From Actinomycetota bacterium (GTDB lineage: Bacteria; Actinomycetota; Thermoleophilia; Miltoncostaeales; Miltoncostaeaceae): DNA of 5,742 bases. Location of the stretch: positions 1 through 5,742 of the forward strand of contig CANGAY010000062.1 of assembly GCA_947451735.1 (NCBI GenBank). The letters are read 5' to 3'. A program made the translations under genes and the position numbers. Positions 1 through 5,742 of the stretch are shown here, piece after piece (position 1 is the first letter of the stretch; each line of letters starts with the position of its first letter). The notes under the pieces were generated by a model. The model saw only the letters and a program-made list of their open reading frames with translations, was not told the origin of the DNA and searched no databases.

Positions 1-1552
1 GGCACGCATCACCGCGGCCATCGACTCGGACGGCGTGGACGCCCTGCTGCTGCACGGCGTGACCGGATCGGGCAAGACCGAGGTGTACCTGCGCGCCATC
101 GAGGCGGCGCGGGCGCGCGGCAAGTCGAGTCTGGTGCTGGTGCCCGAGATCGCGCTCACCCCGCAGTTCCGGGGCCGTCTGCGCGCGCGCCTGGGCGAGC
201 GCGTGGCCGTGTGGCACTCGGCGCTGGCGCCGGCGGAGCGCGCGGCGGAGGACCGCCGAATCCGATCGGGCGAGGCCGACGTGGTGATGGGCGCGCGCAG
301 TGCGGTGTTCGCACCGCTTCGCGACATCGGCCTGGTGGTGGTGGACGAGGAGCACGACTCGTCGTACAAGCAGGACTCCACGCCGCGCTACGACGCCCGG
401 CAGGTGGCCTACAAGCGCGCGAGCGACGCGGGTGCGGCGTTGGTGTACGGATCGGCAACTCCGCGTCCGGAGGCATGGCATGCGCTGGAGCGCATCACGC
501 TGTCGGAGCGCGCCGACGGCGCCACCCTGCCGCCCGTGGACGTGGTGGACATGCGCACCCAGCACGCCGGGCCCATCTCGCGCCCGCTCGCAAAGGCGCT
601 GCAGGAGGCGGGGGAGCGGGGCGAGAAGGCCATCGTGCTGCTGAACCGCCGGGGCTTCTCGCGCACCACGCTGTGCCGCGAATGCGGGTGGATCGCCCGG
701 TGCCCCGACTGCGACGTGCCCATGGTGCTGCACCGCGACGGCGGCCCCGAGCGGCTGGTGTGCCACCACTGCGGGCTCGAGCGCAGCCAGCCCACCGCGT
801 GCCCGTCGTGCCGCTCAGTTGACGTGGGGCGTCAGGGCTCGGGCACGCAGGCGCTCGAGGAGGCGCTGGCCAAGGTGGTGCCTGACACCCGCCTGGTGCG
901 TCTGGACGCCGACACTGCCGCGAAGCGCGGCGGCATCGTGGGCCTGCTGGCCGAGTTCAACGCCCCGGGGGCGGCGATCCTGCTGGGCACGCAGATGGTG
1001 GCGAAGGGGCACGACCTGCCCGAGGTGACGGTGGCGGCGGTGCTTGACGCCGACGCCGCGCTGCAGCACGCCGACTTCCGCGCCGAGGAGCGCGCGTTCT
1101 CGCTCATCGTGCAGTTGGCCGGTCGTGCGGGGCGCCGCAAGGGCGAGCCCGCCCGCGTGGTGGTGCAGGCGTGGGAGCCCGCGGCGCGCGCCGTGCAGTT
1201 GGGGTCGAAGCACGCGGTGGAGGAGTTCATCGAGGGCGAGATCGCCCGCCGCGAACCGCGCGGCATGCCGCCGCATGGACACCTGCTGCGCATCGTCGTT
1301 GAAGGCGATGCGCCCACCCGCGTGGCGGAAGTGGCCGAATCGCTTGCGGAGGACCTGGCCATGGCCGAACCGGAGATGACCGTGCGTGGTCCGTCGCGAC
1401 TTCATCGGCTGAGGGGCCGCACCCGCCGGGCCATACTGCTGCAGGCGCCGCGCTCATCAACCCTCATCGCCGCCACGCGGCATGTGCTCGATTCATCGCG
1501 GTCGCGCACGGGAGTGCGAATCGGCGTTGACGTGGATCCCCAGGACACCTGA
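1..1552 (+). CDS. priA: Primosomal protein N' / replication restart helicase PriA, 3' part (5' end cut by window)
   Basis: PriA is a superfamily 2 3'-to-5' DNA helicase that recognises stalled or repaired forks and starts reloading of the replicative helicase. The reading frame is open from base 2 to TGA at 1550-1552, giving about 516 visible residues. The N-terminal DNA-binding part, roughly 220 residues by comparison with E. coli PriA (732 aa), lies outside the window. Visible motifs in order: Walker A GVTGSGKT (56-79), Walker B DEEH (344-355), GSATP motif III (449-463), eight cysteines in four CxxC pairs (674-811) forming the two-zinc insert, GTQMVAKGHDLP (motif V region, about 989-1024), and QLAGRAGR motif VI (1112-1135). 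All ATPase and zinc residues are present, so it should be an active helicase. This differs from the mycobacterial PriA-like protein, which lacks detectable helicase motifs. A GTG at 35 is only an internal codon: similarity continues upstream of it. Confidence 0.97.
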   Translation, partial: ARITAAIDSDGVDALLLHGVTGSGKTEVYLRAIEAARARGKSSLVLVPEIALTPQFRGRLRARLGERVAVWHSALAPAERAAEDRRIRSGEADVVMGARSAVFAPLRDIGLVVVDEEHDSSYKQDSTPRYDARQVAYKRASDAGAALVYGSATPRPEAWHALERITLSERADGATLPPVDVVDMRTQHAGPISRPLAKALQEAGERGEKAIVLLNRRGFSRTTLCRECGWIARCPDCDVPMVLHRDGGPERLVCHHCGLERSQPTACPSCRSVDVGRQGSGTQALEEALAKVVPDTRLVRLDADTAAKRGGIVGLLAEFNAPGAAILLGTQMVAKGHDLPEVTVAAVLDADAALQHADFRAEERAFSLIVQLAGRAGRRKGEPARVVVQAWEPAARAVQLGSKHAVEEFIEGEIARREPRGMPPHGHLLRIVVEGDAPTRVAEVAESLAEDLAMAEPEMTVRGPSRLHRLRGRTRRAILLQAPRSSTLIAATRHVLDSSRSRTGVRIGVDVDPQDT

Positions 1553-1560
1553 TCAATTCA

Positions 1561-1588
1561 CTGAAAAGACCCTGTTCTCCGGTAGCCT
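1561..1588 (+). promoter_or_regulatory. Candidate sigma70-type promoter for the unknown gene and kinase
   Basis: The 77-base gap after priA is visibly richer in A/T than its surroundings at its start. CTGAAA (1561-1566) matches TTGACA at 4 of 6 positions. TAGCCT (1583-1588) fits the TAnnnT -10 pattern common in high-GC Gram-positives. The spacer is 16 bases. Transcription would start near 1595, leaving a leader of about 35 bases with a good Shine-Dalgarno site. It is judged by eye only; no terminator for priA is visible, so read-through from priA is also possible. Confidence 0.4.
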
Positions 1589-1590
1589 GC

Positions 1591-1611
1591 CGACGTTCCT
1601 CAACCACGTCG
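1591..1611. repeat. Short inverted repeat in the leader (possible operator or hairpin)
   Basis: CGACGT (1591-1596) and its exact reverse complement ACGTCG (1606-1611) flank a 9-base loop. It overlaps the predicted transcription start (about 1595), so it could be an operator or a weak leader hairpin. There is no T-run after it, so it is not an intrinsic terminator. Six-base arms can arise by chance in GC-rich DNA. Confidence 0.25.
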
Positions 1612-1616
1612 TCCCC

Positions 1617-1620
1617 GAGG
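1617..1620 (+). promoter_or_regulatory. Ribosome binding site for the unknown gene
   Basis: GAGG lies 9 bases upstream of ATG 1630. This supports that ATG as the start, and no other in-frame start nearby has such a site. Confidence 0.6.
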
Positions 1621-1629
1621 TAGACCCAC

Positions 1630-2490
1630 ATGCCCGTCCCGCGCATCTTCGCCGCCCAGCTCACGCCCCGTGAGCAGTGGACCCACGTATTGGCATCAGT
1701 GCTGGCGCTCACCACCACCGAGCACCGCGCCGCCCTGCTGCGCGACTTCACCGATGAGGACCTGCCGGGCGTGGAGAACACCGTGGTGCGCGAGTTCGCA
1801 CCCGCCGGCGACGACGTCATCGACATCGTGGTGCAGGAGCGCGACAAGGCGTGGGCGCTGGCGATCCAGACCTCGCTCGCCTTCGGTGGCGACATCGAGG
1901 CCCGCCTCAGCAGCGCCGCCGGTGCGCTGAAGGACTACGGCCGCGTGATCGTGGTGGCCATCACCGCCGACCGCAAGCCGGGCCCCTACGTGGAGGGCGC
2001 CCGCTCGGGTGGCATTGACGTGCGCTACGCGTCGTGGCTGCGCGTGCGCGACTGGGTGCAGGAGCGCCCGGAGCGCGGCAAGGCCGAGGGCCAGTCGCTC
2101 ACCGTGCTGCGTGAGGCCGAGTACGTGCTCACCCCCAACGTGGCCGAGCTCTACCGCCTCGAGGACATCATCCCGACCGTGCCCGTGGAGGCCCGTGAGG
2201 CCACCACCGCCGCGTTCTTCGGGCTCAACGACCTGTCGCCCGCCCCGCGCATTGACCAGCACGACGACGGTGCCACGGCCATCTTCCCGCGCACCGGCGA
2301 CCCGCAGGCCGAACTGGTCATCCGTGGCGGCTTCGCCAACCTGGTGCTGAACGACGTGGGCGGCCCCGTGTCGGGCGCCACCGACCGTCCGGGCTGGGGC
2401 GCGCTGGCAATCACCTCCGACGCCGACTGGGAACTGGGCGGCCTGTACGCGCTGTCCACCGCGCGTCGCCTGCTGCCGAGGAAGCGGTAA
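1630..2490 (+). CDS. Uncharacterised protein, possibly a catalytically degenerate PD-(D/E)XK nuclease-like fold
   Basis: I do not recognise this 286-residue protein. It has no signal peptide or membrane segment and looks cytosolic. Residues 15-40 are probably helical. They are followed by an acidic stretch with D65 in a hydrophobic strand (VIDIVVQ), a second strand (ALAIQTSLAF, 76-85), a helix (about 88-100), a third strand (VIVVAIT, 105-111), and a segment with tryptophans (SWLRVRDW, 135-142). This order of elements resembles PD-(D/E)XK nuclease-superfamily proteins, in which a strand with Asp precedes an E-x-K strand and a later 'W' segment follows. Here the E-x-K positions read Q80-T-S82, so metal-dependent cleavage would not be expected. 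Residues 187-286 form a second region, with D/G-rich turns and a basic end (RRLLPRKR), that I cannot assign. The start is ATG with GAGG 9 bases upstream. The stop TAA is 2 bases before the proposed kinase start, suggesting translational coupling. That it is a real gene is fairly sure; the fold is a low-confidence inference. Confidence 0.85.
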   Translation: MPVPRIFAAQLTPREQWTHVLASVLALTTTEHRAALLRDFTDEDLPGVENTVVREFAPAGDDVIDIVVQERDKAWALAIQTSLAFGGDIEARLSSAAGALKDYGRVIVVAITADRKPGPYVEGARSGGIDVRYASWLRVRDWVQERPERGKAEGQSLTVLREAEYVLTPNVAELYRLEDIIPTVPVEAREATTAAFFGLNDLSPAPRIDQHDDGATAIFPRTGDPQAELVIRGGFANLVLNDVGGPVSGATDRPGWGALAITSDADWELGGLYALSTARRLLPRKR

Positions 2491-2495
2491 CCATC
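2478..2495 (+). promoter_or_regulatory. Shine-Dalgarno GAGGAAG and probable ATC start codon of the kinase
   Basis: GAGGAAG (2478-2484) lies inside the last codons of the upstream gene. Eight bases downstream is ATC at 2493-2495, in frame with the kinase, where an ATG would be expected. No ATG, GTG or TTG exists in this frame between the in-frame TGA at 2253 and GTG 2544, and GTG 2544 has no ribosome binding site. The site therefore argues for initiation at 2493, either on a rare ATC codon or on an ATG altered by mutation or sequence error. Confidence 0.5.
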
Positions 2496-3938
2496 ACGGC
2501 CGGCACGAGCACCCAGGACGGGATCGTCGCCGGCCGCTGGGCCGTGGGAAGCCCGATCGCCCATGGCGGTCAGGCCACGGTGCACCATGCCCGCGAATTG
2601 TCGTCGGGGCGCGAGGTGGCCATCAAGGTGTTTCACCCGCACGTGTGGGCCGACGAGGCCTTCCGTGCGCGTGTGCGCCGTGAGCGGGCGTCGCTGGAGG
2701 CGCTCGACCACCCCAACATCGTCCCGATCCTCGATGCCGGGGAGTCGGGGGGATCGGGCTGGGTCGTGATGCCGCTTGCACGCGGCGGCAGCCTTGACGA
2801 CCTGCTGCGCCGCGGGCCCATCGCCCCCGATGAGGCCGTTGCCATTCTGCGCCAGGTGGGGGCGGCGCTCGACGCCGCGCACGCCGCGGGGCACCTGCAC
2901 CGCGACATCAAGCCCGCCAACGTGCTGCTGCGGCCCGACGGGCACGCGTGGCTGGCCGACTTCGGCGTGACGCGCCCGGTGGGTGGCAGCACCACCATGC
3001 CGGGACAGATGGTTGGAACCGCTGCCTACATGGCGCCCGAGGTCATCTCTGGCGGGCGCCCCGACGAGGCGGCCGACGTCTATGGGTTCGCCTGCATGGC
3101 CTTCGAGGTGATGACCGGGCGCCGACCGTTCCCCGACGACGAGATGGCCAGCGTGCTGTTCGCGCACGTGGACCGTCCGGCACCGCCGGCGCGCTCCGTC
3201 AATCCCCACCTCGCGTCGGCCACCGAGCGGGTGCTCGCGCGCGGGCTCTCGAAGGACCCCGCCCGACGCGTGGCGTCGGCCACCGCCCTTGCGGACGATT
3301 TGGCGGCCTCGCTCTCCGGCTCCGGGGCAACCGTGCCCATGGACGTGCGCGTGGCCGGGCGGGCGCGCCGCAGGCCGCGGATGACCCGCGTGGGGGCCAT
3401 GCTGGTGGCGGCCTTCGCGATTCTCGGTGGGTCTGCGGCCGGGTTCGCGCTGATGGGGCAGGGCACCGAGGATGTTCCGGCGGCCGAGGCCCCCGCACGC
3501 ACCCCGCAGCGCATTCCGCTGCCGTCGGGTTCGGTGGCCGGTACTCCCGCCGCATCGACCTCCGTGCCGGGGCTTGGCAGCAGCGATCTTGTGGCCACGG
3601 CGACCGTCGGCGACGGCGCACATGCCTATGCGATTGACGCCGGGCCCGGGCGCACCCCGCACCAGGTGGCGCAGGCGGTAACCGCGGCCATTGCGGCCAC
3701 CGGCCTGTCGGTGGAGACCCTTGGCCTGGACGGGCCGGGGTCGATCTCCATCGCCTGGGAGCAGCCCGACTTCCTGCGCATCGGCCACGTGTGGACGGTG
3801 GCCGAGCTGCCATCCCCTGAATCGGGCAGGCCCGACGTGGTGCTGGCCGTTGACGGCACCGACACGGCGCCGCTCAGGTTCATGCGCGATCTCGCGGCCG
3901 CACGCCCCGCGCAGGTGATCAGCCCCCAGCCGGGTTGA
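2493..3938 (+). CDS. Transmembrane Hanks-type serine/threonine protein kinase with unrecognised extracytoplasmic domain
   Basis: This is a eukaryotic-like (PknB-type) kinase that phosphorylates Ser/Thr on target proteins using ATP. Numbered from ATC 2493 (481 aa): IVAGRWAV leads into the glycine loop AHGGQATV (23-30, first Gly replaced by Ala). Next come VAIK with Lys45, Glu64 of helix C, HRDIKPAN (136-143, an RD kinase), DFG (156-158), an activation loop with Thr167/Thr168 as likely autophosphorylation sites, and APE (181-183). A basic stretch (RARRRPR) precedes one membrane segment at about 300-321, so the kinase is inside and about 160 residues are outside. The outside part has a Pro/Ala/Ser-rich linker, then a compact domain of about 115 residues with no PASTA or other repeat that I recognise. 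The start is uncertain: GTG 2544 is the first conventional start (464 aa), but it would remove the first strand of the N-lobe and has no ribosome site. The gene is probably co-translated with the unknown gene upstream. Confidence 0.93.
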   Translation: MTAGTSTQDGIVAGRWAVGSPIAHGGQATVHHARELSSGREVAIKVFHPHVWADEAFRARVRRERASLEALDHPNIVPILDAGESGGSGWVVMPLARGGSLDDLLRRGPIAPDEAVAILRQVGAALDAAHAAGHLHRDIKPANVLLRPDGHAWLADFGVTRPVGGSTTMPGQMVGTAAYMAPEVISGGRPDEAADVYGFACMAFEVMTGRRPFPDDEMASVLFAHVDRPAPPARSVNPHLASATERVLARGLSKDPARRVASATALADDLAASLSGSGATVPMDVRVAGRARRRPRMTRVGAMLVAAFAILGGSAAGFALMGQGTEDVPAAEAPARTPQRIPLPSGSVAGTPAASTSVPGLGSSDLVATATVGDGAHAYAIDAGPGRTPHQVAQAVTAAIAATGLSVETLGLDGPGSISIAWEQPDFLRIGHVWTVAELPSPESGRPDVVLAVDGTDTAPLRFMRDLAAARPAQVISPQPG

Positions 3939-3944
3939 TACCCT
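3915..3944 (+). promoter_or_regulatory. Candidate promoter giving a leaderless def transcript
   Basis: TACCCT (3939-3944) fits TAnnnT and ends 6 bases before the def ATG (3951). That is the spacing at which transcription would begin at or next to the A of the start codon. A poor -35 (GTGATC, 3915-3920, 3 of 6 matches) lies 18 bases upstream. No Shine-Dalgarno sequence precedes def, as expected for a leaderless message. The -10 overlaps the base after the kinase stop codon and sits in a small GGGT-TGAT-ACCC palindrome (3932-3943). Confidence 0.42.
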
Positions 3945-3950
3945 CGGGTT

Positions 3951-4502
3951 ATGGCGCGACGTTCATTTGAGGACCCGGAGCGCGAGGCGCTCCGCCTTGC
4001 TGCGCTCGAGCACATCCGTCAGTACGGCGACCCCGTGCTGCGCACGCCGTGCGAGCGCATCGAGGTATTCGACGACGCCCTCGTGGCCGAGGTGCACGAG
4101 ATGGCCCGTCTCATGGACGAGGGCCGTGGGTGCGGTCTGGCCGCACCGCAGCTGGGCCGCCTGCGCAGGCTCATCACCGTTGCGCCGTATGACGACGGCA
4201 CCGTGCACGCCTTCGTGAACCCCGAAATCATCGAGCACTCCGATGAGACCGAGCTGGGGCCTGAGGGCTGCCTGTCCATCGGCGAGATCACCGTCGAGGT
4301 GCCGCGCTACCTGTGGATCAAGATCCGCGCGCAGGACCTGAACGGCACGGAGTTCGAGGCCGTCATCGAGGACTTCGCCGCGCGCGTGGTGCAGCACGAG
4401 ATCGACCACCTGAACGGCGTGCTCATCATCGACCGCACCACGCCCGAGGAGCGCCGCGCGGCGCTCGCCGAGCTGCGCGAGTCGCTGCTTCCGAGCGCGT
4501 AG
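3951..4502 (+). CDS. def: Peptide deformylase
   Basis: This metalloenzyme (usually Fe2+ or Zn2+) removes the N-formyl group from the starting methionine of new proteins at the ribosome exit, before methionine aminopeptidase acts. All three signature motifs are present in the 183-residue product: motif I GCGLAAPQ (60-67), motif II EGCLS (105-109) and motif III QHEIDH (148-153). Metal ligands are Cys107, His149 and His153, with Glu150 as catalytic base and Gln67 as the oxyanion residue. The protein carries about 20 extra charged residues before the usual beginning (IRQYGDPVLR). ATG 3951 is the only start that fits, because no other ATG lies between it and the conserved core. It lacks a Shine-Dalgarno site but has a -10-like box 6 bases upstream. 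It sits 12 bases after the kinase stop and 9 bases before fmt, its functional partner. Confidence 0.97.
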   Translation: MARRSFEDPEREALRLAALEHIRQYGDPVLRTPCERIEVFDDALVAEVHEMARLMDEGRGCGLAAPQLGRLRRLITVAPYDDGTVHAFVNPEIIEHSDETELGPEGCLSIGEITVEVPRYLWIKIRAQDLNGTEFEAVIEDFAARVVQHEIDHLNGVLIIDRTTPEERRAALAELRESLLPSA

Positions 4503-4511
4503 GCCGCTGAC

Positions 4512-5426
4512 ATGCGCGTGATCTTCGCCGGCAGTCCGGAGCCGGCCGTCCCCGTGCTGCGCGCGCTGGTCGACTCGCACCACGAGGTGGTGCTGGTGGT
4601 CACGCGTGAAGACCGCCCGAAGGGCCGGTCGAAGACCCCGGTGCCCACGCCCGTGGGCGCGGTGGCCGACGAACTGGGAATCCCAACGCTCAAGCCGTCG
4701 TCCATCAACACGCCCGAGTCGCTGCAGGTGCTGCGCGACACCGACGCGGGCGCGCTGGCGGTGGCCGCCTTCGGGCAGATCCTGAAGGACGAGGTGCTGG
4801 GCGGCTGGCCGTGCATCAACGTGCACTACTCGCTGCTGCCGGCGTACCGCGGTGCCGCTCCGGTGGAGCGCGCGCTCATGGACTGCGCGCCCGAGACGGG
4901 GACCACGATCATGCAGATGGATGCCGGGCTCGACACCGGCCCCATCATCGAGGCCGTGCAGGTGGCGGTGACCGACGATGACGACGCCGGTGCGGTGCTG
5001 ATGAAGATGGCCGAGGCGTCGGGCCCGGCGCTCATCCGCGCGCTGGATGCCGTTGAGTCCGGCACGCTGGTGAGCACCCCCCAGCCGGACGAGGGCATGA
5101 GCATTGCGGCCAAGATCACCGATGTGGACCGCCCCATCGACCCATCGCGGGCCGCCCACGAACTGGTGGGCCAGGTGCGGGCGCTGTCGCCGCACATCGG
5201 CGCCGTGCTGCACATCGACGGCAACCCCTTCAAGATCTGGCGCGTGCGCGACACGGGCACCCCTGCCGCGCCCGGCCTGTCGCACGCCGACGGGCATCTG
5301 GTGCTCGGCACCGGCACCAACGGACTCGAGATCGTCGAGTTGCAACCGCCCGGCAAGGGCCGCATGCCCGCCGAGGCATTTCTGAGGGGGTACCGCGGTG
5401 AGCTCGCGATCACGACCACCGCGTAA
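4512..5426 (+). CDS. fmt: Methionyl-tRNA formyltransferase
   Basis: Fmt transfers a formyl group from 10-formyl-tetrahydrofolate to Met on initiator tRNA, marking it for translation initiation in the cytosol. The 304-residue product is close to the E. coli length (315). It has the N-terminal formyltransferase Rossmann domain (about 1-200) and the C-terminal tRNA-binding barrel (about 205-304). Catalytic Asn103, His105 and Asp141 are present in INVHYSLLP and MQMDAGLDTG, matching E. coli Asn106, His108 and Asp144. The tRNA-recognition loop DRPKGRSK (34-41) keeps Arg39, equivalent to E. coli Arg42. The SLLPAYRGAAP substrate loop is typical. The start ATG is 9 bases after the def stop and has no clear Shine-Dalgarno site, so translation is probably coupled to def. 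The 3' end overlaps rsmB by 29 bases. Confidence 0.97.
   Translation: MRVIFAGSPEPAVPVLRALVDSHHEVVLVVTREDRPKGRSKTPVPTPVGAVADELGIPTLKPSSINTPESLQVLRDTDAGALAVAAFGQILKDEVLGGWPCINVHYSLLPAYRGAAPVERALMDCAPETGTTIMQMDAGLDTGPIIEAVQVAVTDDDDAGAVLMKMAEASGPALIRALDAVESGTLVSTPQPDEGMSIAAKITDVDRPIDPSRAAHELVGQVRALSPHIGAVLHIDGNPFKIWRVRDTGTPAAPGLSHADGHLVLGTGTNGLEIVELQPPGKGRMPAEAFLRGYRGELAITTTA
5384..5390 (+). promoter_or_regulatory. Ribosome binding site of rsmB inside fmt
   Basis: GAGGGGG lies 7 bases before GTG 5398, the strongest Shine-Dalgarno match in the window apart from the one before the kinase. It fixes the rsmB start within the fmt coding region. Confidence 0.7.
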
Positions 5427-5742
5427 GGGCGAGCCCGGATCGGGTGGCGCATCGCCGGCCCGCCGGGTGGCGCTGCGCGTGCTGCGCCGCGTTGACGAGG
5501 GTGCGTTCGCCGACCGGGCCTTCCCGGCCGAGGCAAACCGCGCCGAACTGGAACCACGCGACCGTCAGCAGGCCCAGCGCCTGGTGTTCGGCACCGTGCA
5601 GATGCGCCGCACGCTCGACTGGCTCATCGACGGCGCCGCCGAGCGCCCCGACCGCCTGGAGCCCGCGGTGCGTGACGTGCTGCGGCTGGGCGCCTATGAG
5701 CTGATCGCATCCGATGGCACGCCTGATCGCGCGGCGGTTGAC
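5398..5742 (+). CDS. rsmB: 16S rRNA (cytosine-967 C5)-methyltransferase RsmB, N-terminal part (3' end cut by window)
   Basis: RsmB (also Sun/Fmu) methylates C967 of 16S rRNA with S-adenosylmethionine during small-subunit assembly. The frame from GTG 5398 is open to the window end, giving 115 of an expected 430-450 residues. After a basic, Pro/Gly-rich leader of about 20 residues, the visible part is the NusB-like RNA-binding domain: ARRVALRVLRRVDEGAFADR, then the helix QRLVFGTVQMRRTLDWLI, then VRDVLRLGAYELI and the beginning of the DRAAVD segment. These are characteristic of the RsmB N-terminus, whereas free NusB is shorter and lacks the TLDWLI form. The catalytic methyltransferase domain lies outside the window. 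The GTG start is supported by a strong Shine-Dalgarno site and overlaps fmt by 29 bases, so the two are co-transcribed. Confidence 0.92.
   Translation, partial: MSSRSRPPRKGEPGSGGASPARRVALRVLRRVDEGAFADRAFPAEANRAELEPRDRQQAQRLVFGTVQMRRTLDWLIDGAAERPDRLEPAVRDVLRLGAYELIASDGTPDRAAVD

Noticed and set aside
35..37. GTG 35 as the start of priA
   Set aside because: The frame is open upstream to base 2 and the upstream residues fit PriA; the gene is cut by the window edge, so this is an internal valine codon.
2151..3788. Long open frame on the minus strand (545 codons) opposite the kinase
   Set aside because: It is antisense to a kinase with every catalytic motif, its translation is Arg/Gly/His-rich without any recognisable domain, and long antisense frames are expected in GC-rich genes.
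3932..3943. GGGT-TGAT-ACCC palindrome as a terminator after the kinase
   Set aside because: The stem is only 4 base pairs and no T-run follows; overlap with the -10 box may be chance.
3963..5345. Long open frame on the minus strand (460 codons) opposite def and fmt
   Set aside because: It runs across two well-defined genes, its translation is His/Arg/Gln-rich and low in complexity, and no motif or ribosome site supports it.
5444..5704. Open frame of 86 codons at the right end in another + frame
   Set aside because: The overlapping frame starting at GTG 5398 encodes a clear RsmB NusB-like domain; the other frame is a Cys/Arg/Ser-rich shadow.

Overview
The window is a GC-rich stretch (roughly 70% by eye) with six genes, all on the + strand and tightly packed. 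In order they are: the 3' part of priA (replication-restart helicase), an unrecognised 286-residue protein, a membrane-anchored Hanks-type Ser/Thr protein kinase, def (peptide deformylase), fmt (methionyl-tRNA formyltransferase), and the 5' part of rsmB (16S rRNA m5C methyltransferase). Both edges cut through genes. No RNA gene, CRISPR array, insertion sequence or other mobile element is visible, and no gene-free stretch exceeds 80 bases.

The host looks like a high-GC bacterium. The transmembrane kinase, the TAnnnT-type -10 boxes and an apparently leaderless def point towards the Actinobacteria in the broad sense. However, this PriA keeps every ATPase/helicase motif, whereas the PriA-like protein of Mycobacterium and its relatives has lost them. 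A deep-branching actinobacterial lineage such as Thermoleophilia, or another high-GC phylum, therefore fits better than classical Actinomycetes. This is inference; only a phylogeny would settle it.

Layout: priA ends at 1552. A 77-base gap (1553-1629) holds the only real intergenic space, with a candidate promoter, a small inverted repeat and a Shine-Dalgarno site for the unknown gene (1630-2490). The kinase follows almost immediately. Its sequence similarity begins upstream of the first conventional start codon, which suggests an ATC start at 2493 or a base change there. def starts 12 bases after the kinase stop, behind a -10 box placed for a leaderless transcript. fmt starts 9 bases after def, and rsmB starts inside the end of fmt with a strong Shine-Dalgarno site.

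Functionally, fmt and def form the N-formylmethionine cycle: Fmt formylates initiator Met-tRNA and Def removes the formyl group from new proteins. rsmB modifies the ribosome itself. priA-def-fmt-rsmB is a common bacterial neighbourhood. The unusual part is the insertion of an unknown protein plus a receptor-like kinase between priA and def. The unknown protein has the layout of a PD-(D/E)XK nuclease fold without its catalytic residues, and it appears translationally coupled to the kinase, so the two may work together. That pair is the best candidate for something undescribed here.
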